DNA of 39,095 nucleotides from Actinomycetota bacterium (lineage in GTDB: Bacteria; Actinomycetota; Acidimicrobiia; Acidimicrobiales; CADCSY01): NCBI GenBank assembly GCA_019348495.1, contig JAHWJI010000011.1, forward strand, positions 1-39,095. The letters are read 5' to 3'. The notes beneath the pieces are model-generated. The model was not told the origin of the DNA. It did not search any database and worked only from the letters and a program-made list of their open reading frames with translations. Both the position numbers and the translations under genes were made by a program. Positions 32,597 to 39,095 of this stretch are shown in pieces. Each line of letters begins with the position of its first letter. Positions within the stretch are counted from its first letter, which is position 1.

Positions 32597-33799
32597 ATGG
32601 CTGAGCTCGACACGGCCAAGTTGGCCTCGGCCCGGCTGTGGGCCGTCGCCCGCCACCCCTACCTGGCCTCAGCGCTCTTCGCCTCCACCGTCGTGGCCGT
32701 CCCCGGCCTCGGCGGGGCCACGGTCGACGAGGCCTGGCGGCTCTACGTCGACCCCGAGGTGGTGCAGCGCTGGCGCGTGGAGGAGCTGGGCAGCCTCCTG
32801 GTCCACCACACCGGGCACCTGCTGCGTGACCATGCCGGGCGGGCCCGGGCCCTGGGCCTGAGCCAGGCCCAGACCGACGACTGGGCGCTGGCCGCCGACG
32901 CCGAGATCAACGACGACCTCTCCCATCCCGACCTGCGCCTGCCCGGCGAGGTGGTCCTGCCCGCCACTTTGGGCTGCGAGGCCGGTCACCTGGCCGAGGA
33001 GTACCTCCACGCGGGTGACTTCGATACGCCCGACCACCACGACTGCGGCAGCGGAGCCGACGCCAAGGCCCGACCGTGGGAGCTGGCCGGCGACGCCGGC
33101 GGCGGCGTCCCCGTGGGTGAGCGGGAGATGCTCCAGTGCCAGACGGCGAGCCGGGTCGTCGACTACGCCCGCTCCGGTCGGGGCCGGATCTCGGCCGGCT
33201 GGCAGCGCTGGGCCGCCGAGGTGCTGGACCCGGCCGTCGACTGGCGCCGGGTGCTGGCAGCCGAGATCCGCAAGGGCATCACCACCGTGGCCGGGCGGGC
33301 CGACTACAGCTACCGCCGGCCGTCGCGACGGTCGGGCGTCAGCCCCGGGGTGATCCTTCCCGCCCTGGAACGACCGGTGCCCGAGGTGGCGGTGCTGTGC
33401 GACACGTCGGGCAGCATGGACGGCGAGGCGCTGGCCCGGGTGCTGGCCGAGGTCGAGGGGCTGCTGCGGGGCGTGGGCGTGGGCCGCTCCCGGCTGCGGG
33501 TCCTGTCCGGTGACGCCGCCGTGCACACCGACCGCCGGGTCACCAACGTGGGCCAGGTCGAGCTGGTCGGGGGCGGGGGCACCGACATGGCGGCGGGCAT
33601 AGAGGCCGTCAGCCGCCTGCGACCCCGCCCGTCGGTGCTGGTGGTGCTCACCGACGGGATGACGTCATGGCCGGCCGAGGCCCCCAAGGGCATGCAGGTG
33701 GTGGTCGGGCTGGTCGGCGCCGAGGATGGTGTGCGAGGTGGGCAGGTCTGGGCCACCCCGGCGTGGACGAGGGTCGTGCACCTCGACATCGCCGCCTGA
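32597..33799 (+). CDS. VWA-like protein with putative metallopeptidase domain (DUF2201-type)
   Basis: A 400-aa protein. The N-terminal half resembles the putative metallopeptidase domain of DUF2201 proteins: LLVHHTGHLLRDHA at ~67-80 carries a histidine-rich motif in place of a strict HExxH, followed by WALAADAEINDDL. The C-terminal half is VWA-like with a MIDAS-type DTSGSMDG near residue 270, GGGGTDMAAGIEA near 325 and VLVVLTDGMTSWP near 350. Such proteins are usually encoded next to MoxR ATPases, as here, with a 21-bp gap. Proposed role: the substrate or adaptor of the ATPase complex. Enzymatic activity of the N-terminal domain is doubtful because the usual glutamate is not evident. Confidence 0.83.
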   Translation: MAELDTAKLASARLWAVARHPYLASALFASTVVAVPGLGGATVDEAWRLYVDPEVVQRWRVEELGSLLVHHTGHLLRDHAGRARALGLSQAQTDDWALAADAEINDDLSHPDLRLPGEVVLPATLGCEAGHLAEEYLHAGDFDTPDHHDCGSGADAKARPWELAGDAGGGVPVGEREMLQCQTASRVVDYARSGRGRISAGWQRWAAEVLDPAVDWRRVLAAEIRKGITTVAGRADYSYRRPSRRSGVSPGVILPALERPVPEVAVLCDTSGSMDGEALARVLAEVEGLLRGVGVGRSRLRVLSGDAAVHTDRRVTNVGQVELVGGGGTDMAAGIEAVSRLRPRPSVLVVLTDGMTSWPAEAPKGMQVVVGLVGAEDGVRGGQVWATPAWTRVVHLDIAA

Positions 33800-33826
33800 C
33801 CGGCCCACAACAGGGAGGTAGCGCTC

Positions 33827-34585
33827 GTGGGCCGGCGGTGGTGCGACCGCCTGGATCCGGTGACCGAGCTGGTGGAGTGCAGCGGCGAGCGCCACCGGGT
33901 GAGCTGGCGGCGCGGCAGCCTGGTGGTCGAGGACCACGACATCGAGGCGGAGCGAGCCATGAAGGCGCTCGGCGCCGAGACCCCGGCGTGCCTGCTGCTG
34001 GTCAAGCAGTGGCGCGAGCTCCACTCGTGGGCCACCTCGCCCGAGCTGTACACCCAGGTGCTCGACCGGCTGGGGCCCGGGCGCATCCTCGCCCCCGGCG
34101 CCCTGCGCGGGCCCAGCGAGCTCTCGCTGCTGCTCACCTGGGAGCGGGCCTGGCGCATGTCGGCGTACTACGGCACCGGCCACGAGCGCCTGCTGGCGCG
34201 CCAGCTGGGTGACCGGGCTGGTCCACCACTGGGCGCCCACGTCGACCACTGGCGCCGGCGCCTCGGCTGCGATCGCACCCCGTCGGTCGAGGTGAAGCTG
34301 GCCCGACCGGGCCAGGCGCCCCGGGTGGTCGGCAACATCGATCGCTTCGGCGCCCGGGCCGCGGCCACCCTGGGGGTGCGCTGGGCCCTGGGGGTGTGGG
34401 CCCGGGGCCTGGCCGTGGTCGACGACGGCTTCGTGTTGGAGCTCCTGCCATCGTCCCAGGCCCTCGGGGCCAGGGCGCTGCGCTGGGAAGCCCAGGCCGA
34501 CGGCGGCGCCCGTCCCGTCGTGGCCCCGGCGCGGCTGGGGCGTGACCGCCAGGGGACGTGGCGCCTCACCTGGATTGCCCCGTGA
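33827..34585 (+). CDS. Hypothetical protein coupled to the NHEJ ligase
   Basis: A 252-aa soluble protein that I do not recognise. It is rich in Trp and Arg, with no membrane segment. The segments DIEAERAMKALGAETPACL and LLLVKQWRELHSWATSPEL suggest an alpha-helical N-terminal half. The C-terminal half has beta-like strands ending in GRDRQGTWRLTWIAP. GTG 33827 has a strong Shine-Dalgarno (agggaggt) 8 nt upstream. Its stop overlaps the ligase start (GTGA), so the two are translationally coupled, and it lies between the MoxR/VWA pair and the ligase-Ku-polymerase set. It could belong to either. The basic C-terminal stretch would be compatible with nucleic-acid contact, but this is not shown. Confidence 0.75.
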   Translation: MGRRWCDRLDPVTELVECSGERHRVSWRRGSLVVEDHDIEAERAMKALGAETPACLLLVKQWRELHSWATSPELYTQVLDRLGPGRILAPGALRGPSELSLLLTWERAWRMSAYYGTGHERLLARQLGDRAGPPLGAHVDHWRRRLGCDRTPSVEVKLARPGQAPRVVGNIDRFGARAAATLGVRWALGVWARGLAVVDDGFVLELLPSSQALGARALRWEAQADGGARPVVAPARLGRDRQGTWRLTWIAP

Positions 34586-35592
34586 GCCGCGCCCCCCGCC
34601 TGGCACCCATGCTCGCCGGAGGCAACGGCATCCCCCCCGACCCGGCCGCCTACCAGCTCGAGCCCAAGCTCGACGGCCAGCGGGTGATCGCCATCGTGGA
34701 AGGCGACGACATCACCCTGACCAACCGAAGGGGGGGCGACATCACCACCACCTACCCGGAGCTACGGGGGCTGGCCGGCGCCCTCGGCGACCACGAGGCG
34801 GTCCTCGACGGCGAGGTGGTCAGCTTCGACGCTCGTGGCCAGACGAGCTTCCAGCGCCTCCAGCGACGCATGCACGTCAAGGAGCCGCCCAATCGGCTCC
34901 TGGCCGACACACCGGTGACGTTCGTGGCCTTCGACGCGCTCTGGCTCGACGGCGTGACCCTGGTGGAGCGGGCCCAGCACGAGCGCCGTCGGTTCCTGGA
35001 GGAGCTCGAGCTGGGTGGCAGGGCGTGGCAGACCGTCCCCGTGCTCGACGCCGCACCCGACGAGCTCCTCGCCGCCTGCCGGGAGATCGGGCTGGAGGGG
35101 TTCATGGCCAAGCATCGAGAGGCGCGTTACCAGCCCGGACGCCGGTCCGGTGCGTGGTGGAAGATCAAGTGCGGGCGGCGCCGGGAGCTCGTGGTCGGCG
35201 GCTGGTCGCCGGGCCAGGGGTCGAGGTCGTCGAGCATCGGCTCGCTGGCGCTGGGCTGCTTCGACGTGGACCGTGCCGAGGCCGAGCGCCGGGGCGCGCC
35301 CCAGCGGCTGGTCTACGTGGGCCAGGCCGGCTCGGGTCTGAACGAGGCCATGATCGGCCAACTCCGGCAGCTGTTCCGCCAGATCGAGACCCCGACCTCC
35401 CCCTTCGTCGACGTGCCCGCCGCCCCGCTGCGCTTCGTGCGCCCCCTGCTCGTGGTCGAGGTGGCCTACAGCGAGGTCACGGAGTCGGGCCTGTTGCGCC
35501 AGCCGTCGATCAAGGGCCTGCGCACCGACGTGGTCGCCGACCAGGTCGTCCTCGACGCCGAGTTGGCGTCGAGGGTCGCCGACAGGTGCTGA
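34582..35592 (+). CDS. ATP-dependent DNA ligase (LigC/LigD-type)
   Basis: A 336-aa ligase that seals DNA nicks and breaks using ATP, with the adenylated lysine Lys29 in LEPKLDGQRV. Further nucleotidyltransferase motifs are LDGEVVSFDARG (motif III region), FVAFDALWLDG, EGFMAKHREARYQPGRRSGAWWKIK (motifs IV-V). An OB-fold domain with RLVYVGQAGSG and LVVEVAYSEVTESGLLRQPS (motif VI region) completes the minimal ligase. The domain order and size match the ligase part of LigD or stand-alone LigC. GTG 34582 overlaps the hypothetical gene's stop; the ORF-track start at 34558 would add only a short tail. Followed by ku after 46 bp. Confidence 0.92.
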   Translation: MSRAPRLAPMLAGGNGIPPDPAAYQLEPKLDGQRVIAIVEGDDITLTNRRGGDITTTYPELRGLAGALGDHEAVLDGEVVSFDARGQTSFQRLQRRMHVKEPPNRLLADTPVTFVAFDALWLDGVTLVERAQHERRRFLEELELGGRAWQTVPVLDAAPDELLAACREIGLEGFMAKHREARYQPGRRSGAWWKIKCGRRRELVVGGWSPGQGSRSSSIGSLALGCFDVDRAEAERRGAPQRLVYVGQAGSGLNEAMIGQLRQLFRQIETPTSPFVDVPAAPLRFVRPLLVVEVAYSEVTESGLLRQPSIKGLRTDVVADQVVLDAELASRVADRC

Positions 35593-35638
35593 GTACAGTG
35601 AGCGGGCCAGAACGGTCGAGACGAGGAGGGCGGGGACC

Positions 35639-36577
35639 ATGCCGAGAGCGATCTGGAGCGGGTCGATCAGCTTCGGTTTGGTGAACATCCCCGTCAAGCT
35701 GCACAACGCCGTGTCTCGCAAGCAGGTCTCGTTCCACCAGATCGACGCCCGCACCGGTGCCCGGGTGAAGATGAAGCGGGTGTCGGCCACCGACGGCAGT
35801 GAGGTCCCCTACGAGCAGATCGTCAAGGGATACGAGGTGTCGCCCGAGCACTACGTGCTGGTGGAGCCGGCCGAGCTGGAGGGCCTCGACCCCGAGGGCA
35901 CCCACACCATCGACCTCGAGGAGTTCATCGACCTGGCCGACATCGATCCCGTCTTCTTCGACACCGCCTACTACGTGGCGCCCACCAAGACGGCCGAGAA
36001 GCCCTACGCCCTGTTGATACGGGCCATGGAGCAGCAGGGCAAGGTGGGCATCGCCCGCTTCGTCATGCGCACCAAGCAGTACCTGGCCGCCCTGCGCCCG
36101 AGGGACGGCGTGTTGATGCTGTCGACCATGGTCTACGCCGACGAGGTGAACCCGGCGTCGGACGTGGCCGAGTTGGCCGCCTTGGGGGAAGTGGCCGTGT
36201 CCGAGCGTGAGCTGGCCATGGCCACCCAGCTCATCGAGTCGTTGGCGGCCACCTTCGAGCCCGAGCGCTACCGAGACGAGTACCGCGACCGGGTCCTGGC
36301 CCTCATCGAGAGCAAGGCCCAGGGCAACGCCGTGGTGGCGGCCGCGCCCACCCCTGAGGGGGCCACCGTGGTCGACCTCATGGCCGCCCTGGAGGCCAGT
36401 GTGGCCGAGGCGCGCGAGGCCCGGCGTCGCCATCCCACTGCCGACGCCGCGGCCCGTGAAGGCGCCGCAGCCCGTGAAGGCGCCGCAGCCGGTGAAGGCG
36501 CCGTCGGCGACACCGGGGACGCGGCGACCGCAGACGGCGGCGAGGCGGCCCCCGAGAAGGTCCGCCAGAGCGCGTAG
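35639..36577 (+). CDS. ku: Ku protein, non-homologous end joining
   Basis: A homodimeric DNA-end-binding protein that recruits the ligase and polymerase for NHEJ. The family opening is MPRAIWSGSISFGLVNIPVKL. The core follows through KMKRVSATDGSEVPYEQIVKGYE, GKVGIARFVMRTKQYLAALRP, and ends near residue 255 with ATVVDLMAALEASVAEA. Length 312 aa; the tail (~265-312) is an Ala/Glu/Gly-rich repeat rather than the lysine-rich tail common in actinobacterial Ku. A clear AGGAGG-type ribosome site precedes ATG 35639. It is flanked by the ligase and the polymerase, so a complete three-protein NHEJ set is present as separate genes. Confidence 0.95.
   Translation: MPRAIWSGSISFGLVNIPVKLHNAVSRKQVSFHQIDARTGARVKMKRVSATDGSEVPYEQIVKGYEVSPEHYVLVEPAELEGLDPEGTHTIDLEEFIDLADIDPVFFDTAYYVAPTKTAEKPYALLIRAMEQQGKVGIARFVMRTKQYLAALRPRDGVLMLSTMVYADEVNPASDVAELAALGEVAVSERELAMATQLIESLAATFEPERYRDEYRDRVLALIESKAQGNAVVAAAPTPEGATVVDLMAALEASVAEAREARRRHPTADAAAREGAAAREGAAAGEGAVGDTGDAATADGGEAAPEKVRQSA
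36453..36506 (+). repeat. Three 18-bp tandem units in the Ku tail
   Basis: cccgtgaaggcgccgcag at 36453-36470 and 36471-36488 (identical), then a diverged copy at 36489-36506. In the Ku frame it encodes an A-R-E-G-A-A repeat; in the +2 frame it encodes PVKAPQ repeats. Confidence 0.85.
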
Positions 36578-36591
36578 GGGCGACAGCACCG

Positions 36592-37518
36592 GTGGCGGCG
36601 AGAGGTCGGGAGGCCGTCATCGAGGTGGAGGGGCGCTCCCTCAAGCTGTCCAACCTCGACAAGGTCCTGTATCCCGCCACGGGGTTCACCAAGGCCGAGG
36701 TCCTCGACTACTACGCCCGGGTGGCCCCGGTGCTGCTGGACCACCTCGGCGACCGGGCCCTGACGCTGCGACGCTTCCCCGACGGTGTCGACGGCGGGTC
36801 GTTCTACGAGAAGAACTGCCCCCGGCACCGCCCCGAGTGGGTGGGCGTGCACCGCGTGGGGGTCGAGAGCGGTGGCGAGGGGGAGGCCATCGACTTCTGT
36901 CGCATCGACTCGCTCGCCGCTCTGACCTGGGTGGCCAACCTGGCGGCTCTGGAGCTCCACACGTCGATGGCCCGGGCCGTCGACGCCGATGCGCCCACCA
37001 TGGTGGTCTTCGACCTCGACCCCGGCGCCCCGGCCACGGTGCTCGACTGCGCCGAGGTGGCCCGGACGATCCGAGCGGTGCTGGGTGAGCACGGCTTGGA
37101 GGTCCTGGTCAAGACCTCGGGCTCCAAGGGCCTGCAGGTCTATCTCCCCCTCAACGTGCCCACGACCTACGCCCGCAGCGCCGGCTTCGCCAAGCACCTG
37201 GCCCAGCTCCTGGAGCGCCAGCTGCCCTCGCAGGTGGTCAGCCAGCAGCGCAAGGAGCTGCGAAGGGGCAAGGTCCTCATCGACTGGAGCCAGAACGCCC
37301 GGCACAAGACCACCGTGTGCGTCTACTCCTTGCGGGCCCGGGAACGTCCCACGGCCTCGACGCCGGTCACCTGGGGCGAGGTCGACGCCGCCTTGGCCGC
37401 GTCCGATCCCGAGCTGCTCACCTTCGAGGCCCCCCTCGTGCTCGAGCGCATCGAGGCCATGGGCGACCTCTTCGCCCCGGCCAACCACCTGGCCCAGGAG
37501 CTGCCCGCCCTCGGCTGA
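36592..37518 (+). CDS. LigD-type NHEJ polymerase/primase domain protein
   Basis: A stand-alone PolDom (archaeo-eukaryotic primase fold) of 308 aa that fills gaps, preferring ribonucleotides, at broken DNA ends. It begins KLSNLDKVLYPATGFTKAEVLDYY. The region FYEKNCPRHRPEWV binds the 5'-phosphate side. The metal-binding FDLDPG has Asp141 and Asp143, and TSGSKGLQVYLPL follows near 185. The third acidic residue is in VLIDWSQNARHKTTVCVYSLRAR. In many Actinobacteria this domain is fused to the ligase; here it is separate and 14 bp after ku. Start GTG 36592. Confidence 0.93.
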   Translation: MAARGREAVIEVEGRSLKLSNLDKVLYPATGFTKAEVLDYYARVAPVLLDHLGDRALTLRRFPDGVDGGSFYEKNCPRHRPEWVGVHRVGVESGGEGEAIDFCRIDSLAALTWVANLAALELHTSMARAVDADAPTMVVFDLDPGAPATVLDCAEVARTIRAVLGEHGLEVLVKTSGSKGLQVYLPLNVPTTYARSAGFAKHLAQLLERQLPSQVVSQQRKELRRGKVLIDWSQNARHKTTVCVYSLRARERPTASTPVTWGEVDAALAASDPELLTFEAPLVLERIEAMGDLFAPANHLAQELPALG

Positions 37519-37576
37519 GCCTCGTGCCGGCCCGACCCACCGGTCCCGGCGCCCGCCGGGGAGCCGACGCTCCACA

Positions 37577-37975
37577 ATGGCCGGCGTGCCCCTCGATCTG
37601 GCTCACCTTCCCGAGGCGGTGTTCGGCTTCCTGGCCGAGCGCCACCTCGCCACCCTGACCACGTTGCGAGCCGACGCGTCGCCCCACGTGGTTCCCGTCG
37701 GCTTCACCTACGACGCGGCTGAAGGGCTCGTGCGAGTCATCGCCCTCGCCGGGAGCCAGAAGGTGCGCAACGCCGAGCGCCAGGGCCGCGCCGTGGTGTG
37801 CCAGGTGGACGGGGGGCGATGGTTGTCCCTCGAAGGCCGATCCCGGGTGACCGCCGACCCCGACCGGGTGGCGCTCGCCGTTGCCGCCTACGCCAAGCGC
37901 TACCGCCAGCCCGGCGAGAACCCGGAGCGGGTCGCCATCGAGATCACCGTCGAGCGGATGCTGGGCCGGGCCTGA
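37577..37975 (+). CDS. PPOX-fold (F420- or FMN-dependent) oxidoreductase
   Basis: A 132-aa split-barrel protein of the pyridoxamine-5'-phosphate oxidase superfamily. The opening FGFLAERHLATLTTLRADASPHVVPVGF, then VRVIALAGSQKVRNAERQGRAVVCQVDG and a final strand, matches the Rv1155-like group, many of which use F420 in Actinobacteria. The cofactor cannot be decided from sequence alone. ATG 37577 (MAGVPLDLAHLPE) is chosen over the long ORF-track frame, which is the polymerase in another frame. It is the last + strand gene before a strong hairpin terminator; whether it belongs to the NHEJ unit is unclear. Confidence 0.85.
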   Translation: MAGVPLDLAHLPEAVFGFLAERHLATLTTLRADASPHVVPVGFTYDAAEGLVRVIALAGSQKVRNAERQGRAVVCQVDGGRWLSLEGRSRVTADPDRVALAVAAYAKRYRQPGENPERVAIEITVERMLGRA

Positions 37976-38016
37976 CGTCGCTGTGGCGCGGGTTCTCCCC
38001 CGGGGCCCGGGACCGA

Positions 38017-38051
38017 GGGCGGTCGGACCAGGCTCCCTGGTCCGACCGCCC
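38017..38051. terminator. Bidirectional 15-bp hairpin terminator
   Basis: gggcggtcggaccag (38017-38031), loop gctcc, ctggtccgaccgccc (38037-38051), a perfect stem. It lies between the convergent PPOX-fold gene and clpC, 7 bp from the clpC stop. There is no long T-run, as is common in high-GC actinobacteria. Good candidate terminator for both genes. Confidence 0.75.
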
Positions 38052-38058
38052 GGTCCCG

Positions 38059-39095
38059 CTAGTCGGCGGGGCCCGCCTCGGCCAGTTCCACCGGCGGGGG
38101 TTCGAAGCCCTCGACGGTGCGGAACACGATCTCGCCGCCCTCGGCGTCGACGATGACCGTCTCGCCGGCGGTGAACTCCTTGAACAGGATCCGCTCCGAC
38201 ATCGGGTCCTCGATCATGCGCTGGATGGCCCGACGCAGTGGACGGGCTCCCAGGGTGGGGTCGTAGCCCTTGTCGGCCAGCAGCAGCTTGGCCTCCGGCG
38301 TCAGCTCGAGGCCGATGCCCTGGCCCACCAGCTGGTCCTGGACCCGCTTGACCATGAGGTCGACGATGGAGACGACCTCGGGCTTCGAGAGCTCGTGGAA
38401 CACGATGGTCTCGTCGATCCGGTTGAGGAACTCGGGCCGGAAGTGCTGCTTGAGGGCGTCGTTGACCTTCTCCTTCATCTTGGCGTAGGAGACGGCCTCG
38501 TCGGCCTTGGAGAACCCGACGCTGGCCTTGCGCAGGTCGGCGGTGCCCAGGTTCGAGGTCATGATCAGCACGGTGTTGCGGAAGTCGACCGAACGGCCCT
38601 GGGCGTCGGTGAGCCGTCCCTCCTCCAGGATCTGGAGCAGGGTGTTGAACACGTCGGTGTGGGCCTTTTCGATCTCGTCGAACAACACGACCGAGAAGGG
38701 CTTGCGCCGCACCGCCTCGGTGAGCTGGCCGCCCTCCTCGTAGCCCACGTAGCCGGGAGGCGACCCGACCAGACGGCTGACGGTGTGCTTCTCCATGTAC
38801 TCGGACATGTCGAGGGCGATGAGCGACGACTCGTCACCGAAGAGGAACTCCGAGAGGGTCTTGGCCAGCTCGGTCTTTCCCACGCCCGAGGGGCCCAGGA
38901 AGATGAACGAGCCGCTGGGGCGCTTGGGGTCCTTGAGGCCGGCCCGGCTCTTGCGGACCGCCTTGGCGATGGCGACGATCGCCTCGTGCTGGCTGATGAC
39001 CGTCTTGTGCAGCTCGTCCTCCATCGTCAGCAGGCGCTTGGTCTCGTCGGCGCTGATGCGGGTGAGCGGCACGCCGGTCATCTTGTTGACGACCT
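38059..39095 (-). CDS. clpC: ATP-dependent Clp protease ATPase subunit ClpC, C-terminal part
   Basis: The second AAA+ module of a ClpC-type unfoldase, which feeds proteins into the ClpP peptidase. The gene continues beyond the right edge, where the frame is open. Visible: VVNKMTGVPLTRISADE at the start of D2, Walker A GPSGVGKTELAKTL, the pore loop GSPPGYVGYEEGGQL, Walker B VVLFDEIEKAH, sensor 1 LIMTSNLGTADL, the arginine-finger region HFRPEFLNRIDE and sensor 2 GARPLRRAIQRMIEDP. The C-terminus ends in FEPPPVELAEAGPAD, without the long N-end-type extension. The ATG at 39081 in the ORF track is internal. Confidence 0.95.
   Translation of the reverse strand, partial: VVNKMTGVPLTRISADETKRLLTMEDELHKTVISQHEAIVAIAKAVRKSRAGLKDPKRPSGSFIFLGPSGVGKTELAKTLSEFLFGDESSLIALDMSEYMEKHTVSRLVGSPPGYVGYEEGGQLTEAVRRKPFSVVLFDEIEKAHTDVFNTLLQILEEGRLTDAQGRSVDFRNTVLIMTSNLGTADLRKASVGFSKADEAVSYAKMKEKVNDALKQHFRPEFLNRIDETIVFHELSKPEVVSIVDLMVKRVQDQLVGQGIGLELTPEAKLLLADKGYDPTLGARPLRRAIQRMIEDPMSERILFKEFTAGETVIVDAEGGEIVFRTVEGFEPPPVELAEAGPAD

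Noticed and set aside
1-39095. CRISPR arrays, insertion sequences, tRNA or rRNA genes
   Set aside because: No regularly spaced direct repeats, no transposase motifs with terminal inverted repeats, and no cloverleaf or rRNA-like sequence noticed by eye; a tRNA or IS search was not possible here.

Overview
This is a very GC-rich window, about 70% by eye, with dense coding, many GTG starts and frequent GTGA/ATGA overlaps. CarD, DisA, RadA, a fused IspDF, LppM-like and Ku/LigD-type NHEJ genes, and a ClpC tail at the right edge, suggest an actinobacterium. Acidimicrobiia-like is my best guess, from gene content only.

Layout. 1-1553: a protein kinase fragment (+) and a C-terminally truncated FGGY sugar kinase (-) run into each other. 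1681-5411: a hypothetical protein, a GT-C-like membrane protein, an AI-2E family transporter and a GlsB/YeaQ-type small membrane protein. 5465-10164 (+): DUF5317, glycosyltransferase, TldD, TldE and a small membrane protein, mostly with overlapping stops and starts. 10202-13249: a Uma2 mini-gene with its middle missing, a D-2-hydroxyacid dehydrogenase, an inverted repeat plus 18-bp tandem repeats, a zinc alcohol dehydrogenase, an AraC-family remnant and a frameshifted lipoprotein. 13404-14912: an ECF-like sigma factor fused to a zinc-finger/transmembrane anti-sigma-like tail. 14947-21138: cysS, valS, an MscS channel, carD and msrA. 21135-24778: a DJ-1/PfpI C-terminal remnant, a radical SAM protein, an ATP-grasp protein and, divergently, an NfuA-like Fe-S carrier. 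24872-31409 (-): a housekeeping run in transcription order lppM-like, radA, disA, ispDF, rlmB, sigH-like. 31484-37975 (+): MoxR ATPase, VWA/metallopeptidase-like protein, hypothetical protein, ATP-dependent DNA ligase, Ku, LigD-type polymerase and a PPOX-fold oxidoreductase. A strong two-way hairpin separates this from clpC (-), which runs off the right edge.

The main discovery is in the radical SAM gene. The apparent stop at 21422-21424 is a TGA in the reading Cys-TGA-Ala-Glu-Pro. It is followed at SECIS distance by a perfect 7-bp GC hairpin, and the frame stays open to a second stop at 21377. That second stop overlaps the GTG start of the next ORF. I read this as a selenocysteine codon, giving a CUAEP-tail radical SAM selenoprotein of 477 residues that ORF callers shorten to 462. 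The adjacent ATP-grasp gene and the divergent Fe-S carrier make a plausible but unproven functional group. Other leads are the hypothetical protein coupled to the NHEJ ligase, the sigma/anti-sigma fusion, and a group of genes in the left half that have lost their middles or ends.
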